Shown: in pieces, positions 42,301 to 50,225 of the stretch
How positions within the stretch are numbered: the first letter of the stretch is position 1
Layout of the letters: the number at the start of each line of letters is the position of its first letter
Assembly: GCA_001800245.1 (NCBI GenBank)
Contig: MGVA01000007.1
Coordinates: 1-64,000 of the forward strand
From: Elusimicrobia bacterium RIFOXYA12_FULL_51_18
Lineage (GTDB): Bacteria; Elusimicrobiota; Elusimicrobia; Elusimicrobiales; UBA9959
Reading direction: 5' to 3'
Length of the DNA: 64,000 bases
The notes under the pieces: generated by a model
Seen by the model: the letters and a program-made list of their open reading frames with translations, nothing else
Told to the model about the DNA's origin: nothing
Database searches by the model: none
Translations under genes and position numbers: made by a program

Positions 42301-43053
42301 ATGTTCAAAGCATTGATCGGAAGACTTAAGCAGGGGTATCGGACCATGGATTTCCCCTCGGCGGAGATAAAACTGCCGCCCCGGTTCCTCGGGATGCCGG
42401 GAATCCGTCACGCAGCCTGTAAAGGCGGCTGCGCTAAATGCGTCGGCGTCTGTCCGACCGGAGCCATCACCCTGCTTGCCGAAAAGCCGGTTCTGGATCT
42501 TGGGCGCTGCATTTTCTGCGGCAAATGCGCGGAGCTTTGCCCAGGGGTCTTTAAATTCAGCGGAGAATACCGGTTGGCCGCGCGCGAGCGGAAGGAATTA
42601 TTCCGAGGTGACGAAGTAGTGAAACGGACGCGGACGCTGGATTCGGAGATGAAAAGGATTTTTGGGCGCTCGCTGAAGCTAAGGCAGGTAAGCGCCGGAG
42701 GGTGCGGCGCGTGCGAGGCGGACTGTAACGTGCTTCAGACCCTTACTTATGATCTTGGGCGGTTCGGTGTCCAGTTTGTAGCCTCGCCCAGGCATGCCGA
42801 CGGGCTTTTGATAACCGGCCCGGTCACTCAAAATATGAAACTGGCGCTCCGGAAGACTTATGACGCGACTCCGACTCCGAAGATAGTTATAGCGGCGGGC
42901 GCATGCGCCATTTCCGGCGGCATTTACTCCGGGCATCCAGAGACCGCCGGCATCCCGGAAGAAATCCCTATTGACCTCTACCTGCCCGGCTGCCCGCCTC
43001 ACCCTCTTACTATCCTTGACGGAATACTTCGCCTTTTAGGCAGAATAGAATAA
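42301..43053 (+). CDS. Ferredoxin-NuoB fusion, small subunit of the Ehr-type complex
   Basis: About 250 residues. The N-terminal part has two [4Fe-4S] motifs (C40..C51 in CKGGCAKCVGVCP and C70..C80 in CIFCGKCAELCP), as in HyfH/NuoI. The C-terminal part is NuoB/HyfI-like with GCGACEADC (C135, C138), GPVT, GACAISGG (C202) and LPGCPPHP (C231), the ligands of the proximal cluster. HyfH and HyfI are normally separate, so this is a fusion. The start at 42301 has TAGGAAA; the ATG at 42250 used in the track lies inside the previous gene. No hydrogenase maturation genes follow. Confidence 0.88.
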   Translation: MFKALIGRLKQGYRTMDFPSAEIKLPPRFLGMPGIRHAACKGGCAKCVGVCPTGAITLLAEKPVLDLGRCIFCGKCAELCPGVFKFSGEYRLAARERKELFRGDEVVKRTRTLDSEMKRIFGRSLKLRQVSAGGCGACEADCNVLQTLTYDLGRFGVQFVASPRHADGLLITGPVTQNMKLALRKTYDATPTPKIVIAAGACAISGGIYSGHPETAGIPEEIPIDLYLPGCPPHPLTILDGILRLLGRIE

Positions 43054-43572
43054 TTACCGTGTTTTGGCGAAGAGCAGTTCGTCTATGGGCTTTCCATCTT
43101 TCAGGATATTCTTGCGCAGTTTTCCCTCAAACTTGTAGCCGGCCTTTTGCAGAACGCGGGATGACGCCTTGTTGAACGGAAACACATAGGCATAGACTCT
43201 GCGCAGGCCCAGTTTGGCGAAGGCGTGTCTGGTAAGCAGTTTTACGGCTTTAGTGGCGATTCCGCGCCCCCAGTAGTTTTCCCCCAGCCAATAGCCTATC
43301 TCTGCACTGTGTCCATTCACCTGGCTGAGTCCGATGCCTCCGGACGCTTCACCGTTTATCGCTATAGCTAAGTGGAACTGGGACTTGTCTTTTTCTTTAT
43401 CCAGTTTGAGATTCAGCTCAATCCAACTCCGGGCCGCTTTCATATCGTACGGGTAAACAATGTGCAGAGTGTTACGCGCTATTTTTATGTTGTTTATGTT
43501 TTTGGCAACTGAAAGTTCATCGCCTTTTTTAAAAGGCCGCAGGATAAACTTTTTCGACCTGATTGTAATCAT
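43054..43572 (-). CDS. GNAT acetyltransferase, RimJ/RimL-like
   Basis: A 172-residue acyltransferase beginning MITIRSKKFILRPFKKGD at 43572 (the longer ORF overlaps the pepF-like gene). It shows the acetyl-CoA-binding region YWLGENYWGRGIATKAVKLL and the later ASSRVLQKAGYKFEGKLRKN, typical of the RimJ/RimL branch that acetylates protein N-termini or small amines. It begins eight bases after the oligopeptidase stop, so the two are likely co-transcribed. It directly abuts the end of the convergent Ehr operon with no spacer. Target unknown. Confidence 0.88.
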   Translation of the reverse strand: MITIRSKKFILRPFKKGDELSVAKNINNIKIARNTLHIVYPYDMKAARSWIELNLKLDKEKDKSQFHLAIAINGEASGGIGLSQVNGHSAEIGYWLGENYWGRGIATKAVKLLTRHAFAKLGLRRVYAYVFPFNKASSRVLQKAGYKFEGKLRKNILKDGKPIDELLFAKTR

Positions 43573-43579
43573 CAAAAAT

Positions 43580-45421
43580 TCACCGTCCGGACCCGGCAGG
43601 CGCCAAGTCGGCGGATGCCAGAAGTTTTTTGTAGCGCGCCAACGGCTCTTCAAGGCCTTTGATCGCCGTGGCCCAGAAAGCCGGATCGCCGATGTCGGCT
43701 CCGAGGCTTCTTTTAGCCACGTTTTCCGCGGCGTCCGAGCCGGTCAGGCGCAAAAATGCCTCGTACTTGGGCAGGAAGGCCGCTCCTTCGGTTTTGAACA
43801 ACTTGAACAGTGTTGCCGCCATAAGAAAGCCGAAGGTATAGGGGAAGTTATAGAAAGAAACTCCGGTCATATAGAAATGCAGTTTTGAGGCCCAGAACAT
43901 GGGATCCTCTCCGCCGGATTCCAGCGCATCGCCGAAAATACGTTTCTGCGCCTGCGTCATCAACTCTTTCAGCCGTTGCACCGGCACTTCCCCTTTCTGA
44001 CGCTCCTCGTGGAACGCCTTTTCGAATTCAAAACGCACTGTGATGTCCAATATCGTAACGGCGGCGCCGGTAAGGTATTCGTCCAGCATGATCAGTTTCT
44101 GCGCTTCGCTTACCACGGGATCGGTCTGTATGCCGTCGGCAAGGAGATGCTCTCCGAAAATAGATGCGGTTTCAGCCAGCGTCATCGGATATTCCTGCGC
44201 CCAGGGGCGCATATCCTTAAGCAAATGGCCGTGCCAGGCGTGGCCTATTTCGTGGGCGATGGTGTTGACGTCCCCCAGCGAGCCGTTAAAGGTCATATAT
44301 ACGCGGCCCTCTTTTGTCAGACCGGATCCCGTGCAAAAGGCTCCGGGGCGTTTGCCGCCGCGGGCCTCGCTTTCCAGCCAGTGATTGGCGAGGAAATCTT
44401 TATAAAACCGTCCCAAGGCCGGATAGACCCGCTCGAATGCCGCCGTGACTTTGCCGGAGCCTTCTCCCCAGGTGTAAAGTTTTGAATCTTTCACCGGAAG
44501 CGGCGCTTCGCGTTCGAAGAACGCTATTCCCTTACGGCCCATGGCTGCGGCTTTTACGCGCAGGATCTCGCGCACCGGTTCTATGTTCTTATGTACGGCG
44601 GCGTACATGGCGTCCAAAGTGCGGCGTTTTATGCCGGCCCCGAATAGCGCCTGGTCAAGGAAATGCGCCACCTTGCGGCGCTTGTAAAGCGTAAGGCGCG
44701 TGCCGGAGATGGCATTCAGCGCCGCGGCACAGGGATCCTCTATGGAGGCCCAGGCTTTGTTGCCGCCTTCAAAAGCGGCGCGGCCGACTTTACGGTCCGC
44801 GTCCGACATAAGGGCGCGCCAGCGCGAGATGGGCAGGCGCTCTTTGCGTCCGTCCGGCCAGATCATTTCGAATTCAAGTTTTGAGGAGATCTTGTTGTAG
44901 AGCCGGGTCCAGGACTGGAAGCCGTCCACTCCCAGGTCCGCTGCCAGTTTTTCTTCGGCCGGGGGCATGGTGTGCTTCGCCTGCTCGCGCACGCGCTTCA
45001 GCGAATGGGCCACGCCTTTCAATTTTTCGCGTTTGATGAAGGCGGAGAAAATCTTTTCGGGAACATCTTTGAACGCCCGCAGCATATCCACGGCGAACTT
45101 GGAATATTCCGCGTGTATAGAATAAAGTCCGGCGCTTTCCGCCGCATATTCGTCCTTGTCCGCGTGGGCCGACTCAAGGCAGGTGACATATGAGAATATG
45201 TGTCCAAGGCGCGTCTCTATGTTTTCCGCGTTTAAAAGCAATTTTTCCCACTCATTGGCGGTTTTGGCGGAAAGCGGCGGCAGTTTAGCGGCTTTTTTCT
45301 GCATTGAGGCCAGATCCGCGCTTAGCCTGGTTTTAAATTTCAGCATTTCCGGTCCGTTGAACGCGGGGAAATAGCTTGTAAGGTCCCACTGAACGCCCTG
45401 TTTATTTGCGGTTATATTCAT
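43580..45421 (-). CDS. pepF: Oligoendopeptidase F-like M3 metallopeptidase
   Basis: A 613-residue cytoplasmic zinc peptidase. The zinc motif HEIGHAWHG is followed by the third-ligand region TLAETASIFGEHLL. The N-terminal helical domain (WDLTSYFPAFNGPEM..) and the C-terminal YNFPYTFGFLMA are typical of the PepF family, which cuts peptides of about 7-17 residues. GGAGG stands six bases before the ATG. In a predicted amino acid fermenter it would help release amino acids such as lysine from imported peptides. Confidence 0.93.
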   Translation of the reverse strand: MNITANKQGVQWDLTSYFPAFNGPEMLKFKTRLSADLASMQKKAAKLPPLSAKTANEWEKLLLNAENIETRLGHIFSYVTCLESAHADKDEYAAESAGLYSIHAEYSKFAVDMLRAFKDVPEKIFSAFIKREKLKGVAHSLKRVREQAKHTMPPAEEKLAADLGVDGFQSWTRLYNKISSKLEFEMIWPDGRKERLPISRWRALMSDADRKVGRAAFEGGNKAWASIEDPCAAALNAISGTRLTLYKRRKVAHFLDQALFGAGIKRRTLDAMYAAVHKNIEPVREILRVKAAAMGRKGIAFFEREAPLPVKDSKLYTWGEGSGKVTAAFERVYPALGRFYKDFLANHWLESEARGGKRPGAFCTGSGLTKEGRVYMTFNGSLGDVNTIAHEIGHAWHGHLLKDMRPWAQEYPMTLAETASIFGEHLLADGIQTDPVVSEAQKLIMLDEYLTGAAVTILDITVRFEFEKAFHEERQKGEVPVQRLKELMTQAQKRIFGDALESGGEDPMFWASKLHFYMTGVSFYNFPYTFGFLMAATLFKLFKTEGAAFLPKYEAFLRLTGSDAAENVAKRSLGADIGDPAFWATAIKGLEEPLARYKKLLASADLAPAGSGR

Positions 45422-45555
45422 AGCGCCTCCATGCCGGGATGATTAATGAATAGTCTGCTGAGTCAATTATACCAAAGCTCCGGCTGCCGGAAAATATTTT
45501 TTCAGGATCATATGATCAGACAGATTTTTCGGGTTGTTGCGAAGGCCACTGGTAC

Positions 45556-45584
45556 GCAGGAAAATCGAAAGTAGATTTTCCTGC
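45556..45584. repeat. Perfect inverted repeat upstream of the secreted protein gene
   Basis: GCAGGAAAATC gaaagta GATTTTCCTGC is an 11-bp perfect stem with a seven-base loop, bracketed by AAGGCC and AGGCC. It lies 17 bases upstream of the -35 box of the next promoter and could be an operator or a leftover terminator-like hairpin. Confidence 0.6.
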
Positions 45585-45600
45585 AAGGCCTTTTAGGCCC

Positions 45601-45628
45601 TTGACAAGGTTCTGGGAAGTTGTATAAT
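45601..45628 (+). promoter_or_regulatory. Consensus sigma-70 promoter of the secreted Cys/His protein
   Basis: TTGACA (45601-45606), a 16-base spacer and TATAAT (45623-45628) lie 21 bases before the ATG at 45649. It is one of the strongest promoter matches in the window. Confidence 0.8.
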
Positions 45629-45648
45629 TTGGATAAGGAATACTAATT

Positions 45649-46587
45649 ATGAAACTTCTTGCCTCTCTTTTGTTAATCTTTGCCGGCGGAGCCTATGCGG
45701 CCGAACGTCCCATGCAACTGGAGTCGGTCGGCCTTGAAAACATCAGCGACATGTTTATGCCCCCCGTAAGTCCGGCCGTGTCTCTCCTTATTAAAGCGGA
45801 GCCCGTACAACCTGAAGAACGCTACTTTAACGCCTATATTCTTAAGGCCGTAGATTACCTGTACTCAAAGTACGGGCTGCGCGGTTATGATATAAATTCC
45901 ATACTCACTCACGACATAAAATACCACACTTACGGAGTGATCCCCGCCAGGCACGCTCCTCTCACTATGTGCGTGGCCGCACAAATGGAGGTAATACTTA
46001 CCGCATACGAAATATATTCACGGGCGACCGGAGATTATTCTGTTTATGCCTACCTCCCCAAGAGCAGTTTTGAGGGATTGAGTGTCACCGATATTAAGGG
46101 GCATATCTGGGTTAATCCTAAATTCAACGCCAATGGTACCGCGGACGCTCTGATAAATTTCGGCATGGGCGAACGCCGCACCTTCGAAAATCTCAAACCA
46201 GGGGATTTTGTAAATATCAACCGTACAACCAAGACCGGTCACGCCGTGACTTTTATCGCATATATTAATAGTACCGGCAAAGTTCTGCCCAAGTATGATC
46301 CGGCCAGTGTTGTCGGCTTCAAGTATTTCTCGTCCCAGGGCCTCTTAGCAGCGGGCAAAGGCGGCTTTGACTATAGGTATGCCGTTTTCAGCGTGTTCGG
46401 TTGCCCTGAAATGCCGTATAAGCGCGACTGCAACGTTATCTATTCTGCCGACCAGAAGATGCTTAATACCGGCACGATGACGAGCCCCAAATTTTGGACC
46501 CATGTTGCTCCGAAGATCGACGCCGATACGGCGGCGGATACCGTGCTTAATCCTGATTTTTTTGACGGTATCACCACGGACGATTGA
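45649..46587 (+). CDS. Secreted protein with possible papain-like (Cys/His) domain
   Basis: A 312-residue exported protein: signal peptide MKLLASLLLIFAGGAYA, then a domain with a cysteine in HAPLTMCVAAQMEVIL (about residue 108) and a histidine in PGDFVNINRTTKTGHAVTFIAYI (about 202). A Cys at the start of a helix and a later GHAV strand are the arrangement of NlpC/P60 and CHAP-type amidases, though I cannot place it in a named family. AAGGAA precedes the ATG. It has its own consensus promoter and is probably highly expressed. Peptidoglycan or peptide cleavage is inference. Confidence 0.6.
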   Translation: MKLLASLLLIFAGGAYAAERPMQLESVGLENISDMFMPPVSPAVSLLIKAEPVQPEERYFNAYILKAVDYLYSKYGLRGYDINSILTHDIKYHTYGVIPARHAPLTMCVAAQMEVILTAYEIYSRATGDYSVYAYLPKSSFEGLSVTDIKGHIWVNPKFNANGTADALINFGMGERRTFENLKPGDFVNINRTTKTGHAVTFIAYINSTGKVLPKYDPASVVGFKYFSSQGLLAAGKGGFDYRYAVFSVFGCPEMPYKRDCNVIYSADQKMLNTGTMTSPKFWTHVAPKIDADTAADTVLNPDFFDGITTDD

Positions 46588-46761
46588 CGCCTTCTAAAAC
46601 TCCGGCCGCAGATATAATACCCGAAAATTATTGTTGAGAGCGTCTTGCATGGCGCAGCGCTATGCGGAAGGATATTTATGGGCATTTCCTCCGGGTCCGG
46701 GACTGAGAAATACGGGAAGGCTGATAGGACAGCGTAACGCATAAATTTGTAGGATATGCGT
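46588..46761 (+). other. Spacer with possible micro-ORF
   Basis: TATAAT at 46613 could be a -10 element. AAGGATATTT followed by ATG at 46678 opens a 19-codon frame (MGISSGSGTEKYGKADRTA) ending at 46737; there is no support for translation beyond that ribosome site. Confidence 0.25.
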
Positions 46762-47289
46762 ATGGAATGGTATATCGGACTGGTGACGGCATACCCTATC
46801 AGTACGGCGATGGTTCAATTCGCCGTGCTGGGAACTCTCGGCGACATGGTCTCAAAATGGCTGATCGCGCGCAGGCTTTTTATGCCGTTCAGCCCGCGCA
46901 TGACCGCTTTGAAGATGCTTGAATGGGCGGTTCTGGCCATCTGCATCAAATATGCTTTTGTTGGATTTAATGGTTTTATAGACGGTTTAGCGGGCCATGG
47001 GATGACGCCGGAGTTAGGAAGGCTGGGCAGGGCTTTGGCGATATCCGTTTCTATGAATCTGCAGTTCGGGCCGTTCCTGGTCATCGCGCACCGCTTATTG
47101 GACAACGCTATAGTCCGGAAAAGTAACTGGGTCAATCTGGACAAAGGGATGCTTTCCCTCCTCTGGTTCTGGATACCGGCCCACACCGTGACCTTCATTC
47201 TGCCGAAACCTTTTCAGATAGGCTTGGCGGCCATCTGGTCCACAACCCTTGGCCTGATCCTCGGCTTCTACAACCGCCGGGAATCATGA
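46762..47289 (+). CDS. Small membrane protein resembling Mpv17/PMP22
   Basis: About 175 residues with four hydrophobic segments. The order GDMVSKWLIARR, an internal MNLQFGPFLVIAHRLLD and the C-terminal LLWFWIPAHTVTFILPKPFQIGLAAIWSTTLGLILGFYNR is reminiscent of Mpv17/PMP22 proteins, which end with a W..P....N F..P....W pattern. The similarity is by eye only. Of two nearby ATGs, the second (46762) has AGGA at seven bases. Its end overlaps the MATE gene by four bases, so they form one operon. Confidence 0.6.
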   Translation: MEWYIGLVTAYPISTAMVQFAVLGTLGDMVSKWLIARRLFMPFSPRMTALKMLEWAVLAICIKYAFVGFNGFIDGLAGHGMTPELGRLGRALAISVSMNLQFGPFLVIAHRLLDNAIVRKSNWVNLDKGMLSLLWFWIPAHTVTFILPKPFQIGLAAIWSTTLGLILGFYNRRES

Positions 47290-48680
47290 AAGACCTTACC
47301 ACCGGCCCGGAAGGGCGCCTCATCTGGAACTTCACCGTGCCGATGCTCATCGGCAATGTTTTTCAGCAGTCCTATAACGTGATAGACAGCGTAATCGTCG
47401 GCCGGGCCATAGGCAAATCCGCCCTGGCGGCGGTGGGCGCCAGTTTTCCGATACTATTCCTGCTTGTCGCGCTTATCATCGGTGTGACGATGGGTTTTTC
47501 GATCCTCATCTCACAGTATTACGGCGCGAAGGACATGGCCAAAGTCCGCAGGGCCATAGATACCTCATACATTTTCCTTTTCTTCGCCTCGCTCGCCGCG
47601 ACCGTGATCGGAATGAGCGCCTCCGAACCTATTCTGAGGTTTTTGAAGACGCCGCAAGAGATCATGCCGCAGGCCGTGACCTTCCTGCGCATCATGTTCG
47701 CCGGGATACTGTTCCTGTTCGGATATAATTCCATAACCGCCGTGCTGCGCGGCCTGGGCGACTCCAAGACACCCCTCTATTTTCTGATCGTTTCCACTAT
47801 TCTGAACGTTATCCTGGTCATGCTGTTCGTGCTGGTTTTTAAATGGGGTATAGCCGGCTCCGCCTGGGCGACGGTGCTGGCGCAGTCGGTTTCGTTCATT
47901 ATGGGGGTTGTTTATCTGAACAGGACTCACCCGGTGCTTAACTTCCGTCTGAAAGGCCTCCAATTCGATCGGAAGATATTCAGGAAAAGTCTGGCCATAG
48001 GCCTCCCCACAGGCATACAACAGGTGATGGTGGCCGCCGGTATGATGGCGCTTTCGCGTATAGTTAATGGTTTCGGCACCGACGCTATAGCCGCTTTTAC
48101 AGCGGCCGGGCGCGTGGATACTTTCGCCGTGATGCCCGCCATGAACCTTTCGGCCGCCATTTCCACTTTCGTGGGACAGAATATCGGCGCCGGAAGAATG
48201 GACAGGGTTAAGCACGGTCTCAAAGCCGCGCTTATGATCTCAGGCGTCATTTCTTTGTCCACAACTCTGGCTATCATTCTTTTCGGCTGGCATCTGATCT
48301 CCATGTTCAGTTCCGACCCGGCGGTTATCGCTATAGGGACTCGCTATTTGTTTATCGTTGGCGGTTTCTATCTGGTTTTTTCAAGCATGTTCATCATCAC
48401 CGGGGCGCTGCGCGGCGCCGGGGACGCCTTTATTCCCATGCTGATCACTATCCTCGCGCTATGGATGATCCGCATACCGGTTTCCGTCTGGCTATCGGCC
48501 AGACTGGGGACGGATGGAATTTGGTGGGGCGTTCCCATCGCCTGGACCGTCGGGTTGCTGCTTTCCGGGGCCTATTATAGGACCGGCCGTTGGAAACGCA
48601 AAGGAATAGTCAGAGTCCCATTATCAGCGTCCATAGATTCCGAAGGCGAAGAAGCTGAATGGAACGTTTCTAAATTCTAA
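47286..48680 (+). CDS. MATE-family multidrug/toxin efflux transporter
   Basis: A 464-residue 12-helix exporter with the two-lobe MATE layout: GRLIWNFTVPMLIGNVFQQSYNVIDSVIVGRAIGKSALAAVG in the first lobe, GLPTGIQQVMVAAGMMALSRIVNGFGTDAIAAF and NLSAAISTFVGQNIGAGRMDRV at the start of the second, and GALRGAGDAFIPM near the end. It exports cationic compounds in exchange for Na+ or H+. Starts in an ATGA overlap with the Mpv17-like gene. Confidence 0.94.
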   Translation: MKDLTTGPEGRLIWNFTVPMLIGNVFQQSYNVIDSVIVGRAIGKSALAAVGASFPILFLLVALIIGVTMGFSILISQYYGAKDMAKVRRAIDTSYIFLFFASLAATVIGMSASEPILRFLKTPQEIMPQAVTFLRIMFAGILFLFGYNSITAVLRGLGDSKTPLYFLIVSTILNVILVMLFVLVFKWGIAGSAWATVLAQSVSFIMGVVYLNRTHPVLNFRLKGLQFDRKIFRKSLAIGLPTGIQQVMVAAGMMALSRIVNGFGTDAIAAFTAAGRVDTFAVMPAMNLSAAISTFVGQNIGAGRMDRVKHGLKAALMISGVISLSTTLAIILFGWHLISMFSSDPAVIAIGTRYLFIVGGFYLVFSSMFIITGALRGAGDAFIPMLITILALWMIRIPVSVWLSARLGTDGIWWGVPIAWTVGLLLSGAYYRTGRWKRKGIVRVPLSASIDSEGEEAEWNVSKF

Positions 48681-48703
48681 ATAAAACCGGTTGTGTGTAA
48701 ATA

Positions 48704-48744
48704 GAAACCCCCCTCTTCCCCCTGTACAGGGTGAAGAGGGTTTC
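48704..48744. terminator. Bidirectional hairpin between convergent genes
   Basis: GAAACCC..CTCTTC / GAAGAGGGTTTC encloses a second small stem (CCTGTACAGG). It lies 24 bases past the MATE stop and 29 bases past the stop of the convergent PspC gene. No long T-run follows on either side, so efficiency is uncertain. Confidence 0.6.
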
Positions 48745-48772
48745 TCAGGATCATCAGGCGTTAACCGATCTT

Positions 48773-48970
48773 TTACTGAATCGAAGGTTTTTCAGGGACC
48801 ACGAAGATGGCTATTATATAGGCTATGAGGCCCGGGATGAAAGCCGTGAAGGCCACAAGGAAGATATAGCCGATCCTTAGTAGTACCGGGTCCACGTCAA
48901 AGTATTCGCCCAATCCGCCTAGGATCCCGGCGAATACCTTGTTTTCCCTGCTTCGGTAAAGTTTTTTCAT
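48773..48970 (-). CDS. Small PspC-domain membrane protein
   Basis: A 65-residue protein that is almost entirely a PspC domain: KLYRSRENKVFAGILGGLGEYFDVDPVLLRIGYIFLV followed by a hydrophobic stretch and VVPEKP. GAGAGGG precedes the ATG. PspC proteins sense membrane stress or act as anti-toxin-like membrane factors; no other psp genes are nearby. It lies 27 bases downstream of the hypothetical membrane gene at 49.0-49.4 kb on the same strand. Confidence 0.92.
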   Translation of the reverse strand: MKKLYRSRENKVFAGILGGLGEYFDVDPVLLRIGYIFLVAFTAFIPGLIAYIIAIFVVPEKPSIQ

Positions 48971-48997
48971 AATTAGACCCTCTCAGATATTTGTAAA

Positions 48998-49447
48998 TCA
49001 TTTTACAAGAAATTCCGTCGTGTCGCTATTATTCTTGTCCGATGGCGGCGGAGGAGGCGCTTCCGGGAGCCGGGCTTCTTCTTGGGCTTCCAGTTCGGCC
49101 CGCAAGGCCGCCGGCATGAAGTCTCGCTCGGTGTATTTTCGCTTTTTAGCGGGAGGAGGCGGAGCGGGCTGCGGGCGGGCTATTTGTTCAGGCTCAGGGG
49201 TTGTTTTCGCTTTGGCATTCCTGCGGAAAAATTTACTAAAACATGAGGAAATAAAGGATATGGCGGCAAAACTAAGAAATATTATGGCAAAAAACTGAAC
49301 TGACTGGCCGAAAGCTACTTTTACCGGCGAAGAACCGGTCAGATCGGAAATCGTAAGGAGCTCGCCAAAGGCAAGCATTCCCAGCCCTATCAGGAGATTT
49401 ATCCACCAGGGTAGTTTTATAATGGGAACAAGTGGAGACTCTCGCAT
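48998..49447 (-). CDS. Hypothetical membrane protein with Pro-rich C-terminus
   Basis: About 149 residues from the ATG at 49447 (MRESPLVPIIKLPWWINLLIG), or 178 if it begins at the TTG at 49534; neither has a convincing ribosome site. It has two membrane helices (about WINLLIGLGMLAFGELL and VQFFAIIFLSFAAISFIS), then a basic, proline-rich tail (ARPQPAPPPPAKKRKYTERDF). The LPWW-helix-helix start is often seen in front of restriction-endonuclease-like (Mrr) domains, which are absent here. Function unknown. The extended -10 element at 49543 would favour the shorter form with a leader. Confidence 0.55.
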   Translation of the reverse strand: MRESPLVPIIKLPWWINLLIGLGMLAFGELLTISDLTGSSPVKVAFGQSVQFFAIIFLSFAAISFISSCFSKFFRRNAKAKTTPEPEQIARPQPAPPPPAKKRKYTERDFMPAALRAELEAQEEARLPEAPPPPPSDKNNSDTTEFLVK

Positions 49448-49542
49448 AAATTCTGCATGTAGGTACGGGCGTGTATTCCCGGTGAAAGCGGCGCCTATTT
49501 GCTTATCTTTCCTCTCCCCGCGCCGCTTTTTCAATAACTATA

Positions 49543-49551
49543 ATTATAACA
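49543..49551 (-). promoter_or_regulatory. Extended -10 element (TGTTATAAT)
   Basis: On the minus strand a perfect TGnTATAAT precedes the hypothetical membrane protein. The -35 region is poor. The same element occurs before the CoA-transferase genes. Confidence 0.55.
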
Positions 49552-49585
49552 AAAGCCGCTGGAATAATGCCGCAGGGTTTTAAAC

Positions 49586-49594
49586 TGCTATAAT
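49586..49594 (+). promoter_or_regulatory. Extended -10 element (TGCTATAAT)
   Basis: TGCTATAAT ends 25 bases before the ATG of the secreted coiled-coil protein; the -35 position has no clear TTGACA. Divergent from the element at 49543. Confidence 0.55.
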
Positions 49595-49619
49595 ATGCGG
49601 AATCGCCGCGCATATCCTT

Positions 49620-50117
49620 ATGAAAAAGATCTTTTTGCTGCTATTTCTCCTTCCTCTTTCCCAGGGGCCGGTCGTCCGGGCTCAGGAAAGCGTGCAAAAA
49701 CGCGTGGGCAACCTTGAGAACAGGGTAGATAAAGTAGAGGACCGGGTGACTACCCTTGAAAAGATCCAGAACCAGGCGCCGGCCGCGGCGGACCCGGAAA
49801 GTCTGAAAATCCAACCGCTGACGGTTAATCTTATAAGCAAAAAGCAGGTTATAGGGTCCGGGCAGATCGGTATTAAAATGGTATTGGAATTCAAGAATCT
49901 TACCGGATACGGTATAAAAGGCTTTTCCGGCGCTTTGGTTTTTAAACCCGAAGGCGGAGATATATATACCCGAAGAATATCCTACACCCATCCCATAGGG
50001 TCGGACGACACCGCAAAAATAGAATTGATAGTTACCAGCGGTCAGACCAGGCAATACCTCAAGTTTGTAAAAGCCAAAGTCGTCAAAGTTGTCCTTATCA
50101 ACCAAAAACTCTTTTGA
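49620..50117 (+). CDS. Secreted coiled-coil protein of unknown function
   Basis: A 165-residue exported protein: signal peptide MKKIFLLLFLLPLSQGPVVRAQ, a short heptad coiled-coil (VGNLENRVDKVEDRVTTLEKIQ, about 28-50), and a beta-rich domain (VNLISKKQVIGSGQIGIKMVLEFKNLTGYGIKGFSGALVFK) that resembles an Ig-like or FxLYD-type fold. I do not recognise a named family. It has its own extended -10 promoter and a strong terminator. Confidence 0.75.
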   Translation: MKKIFLLLFLLPLSQGPVVRAQESVQKRVGNLENRVDKVEDRVTTLEKIQNQAPAAADPESLKIQPLTVNLISKKQVIGSGQIGIKMVLEFKNLTGYGIKGFSGALVFKPEGGDIYTRRISYTHPIGSDDTAKIELIVTSGQTRQYLKFVKAKVVKVVLINQKLF

Positions 50118-50144
50118 CCGTATCCCGCGCCGCAGAATCGGCGC

Positions 50145-50174
50145 AAAAAAACCGCCCGATAAGGGCGGTTTTTA
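50145..50174 (+). terminator. Terminator of the secreted coiled-coil gene
   Basis: AAACCGCCC gataa GGGCGGTTT followed by TT; a nine-bp perfect stem 31 bases past the stop at 50117. A-rich flank on the left makes it able to work in both directions. Confidence 0.88.
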
Positions 50175-50225
50175 CAGCGGGCGGTCTTCAGCTTTCAGCC
50201 AGGTTCCCATTCCCGGCTTGATCCT

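Noticed and set aside
35719-43053. H2-evolving hydrogenase-4 / formate hydrogenlyase
   Set aside because: The large subunit lacks both CxxC nickel-binding motifs and there are no maturation or formate dehydrogenase genes nearby.
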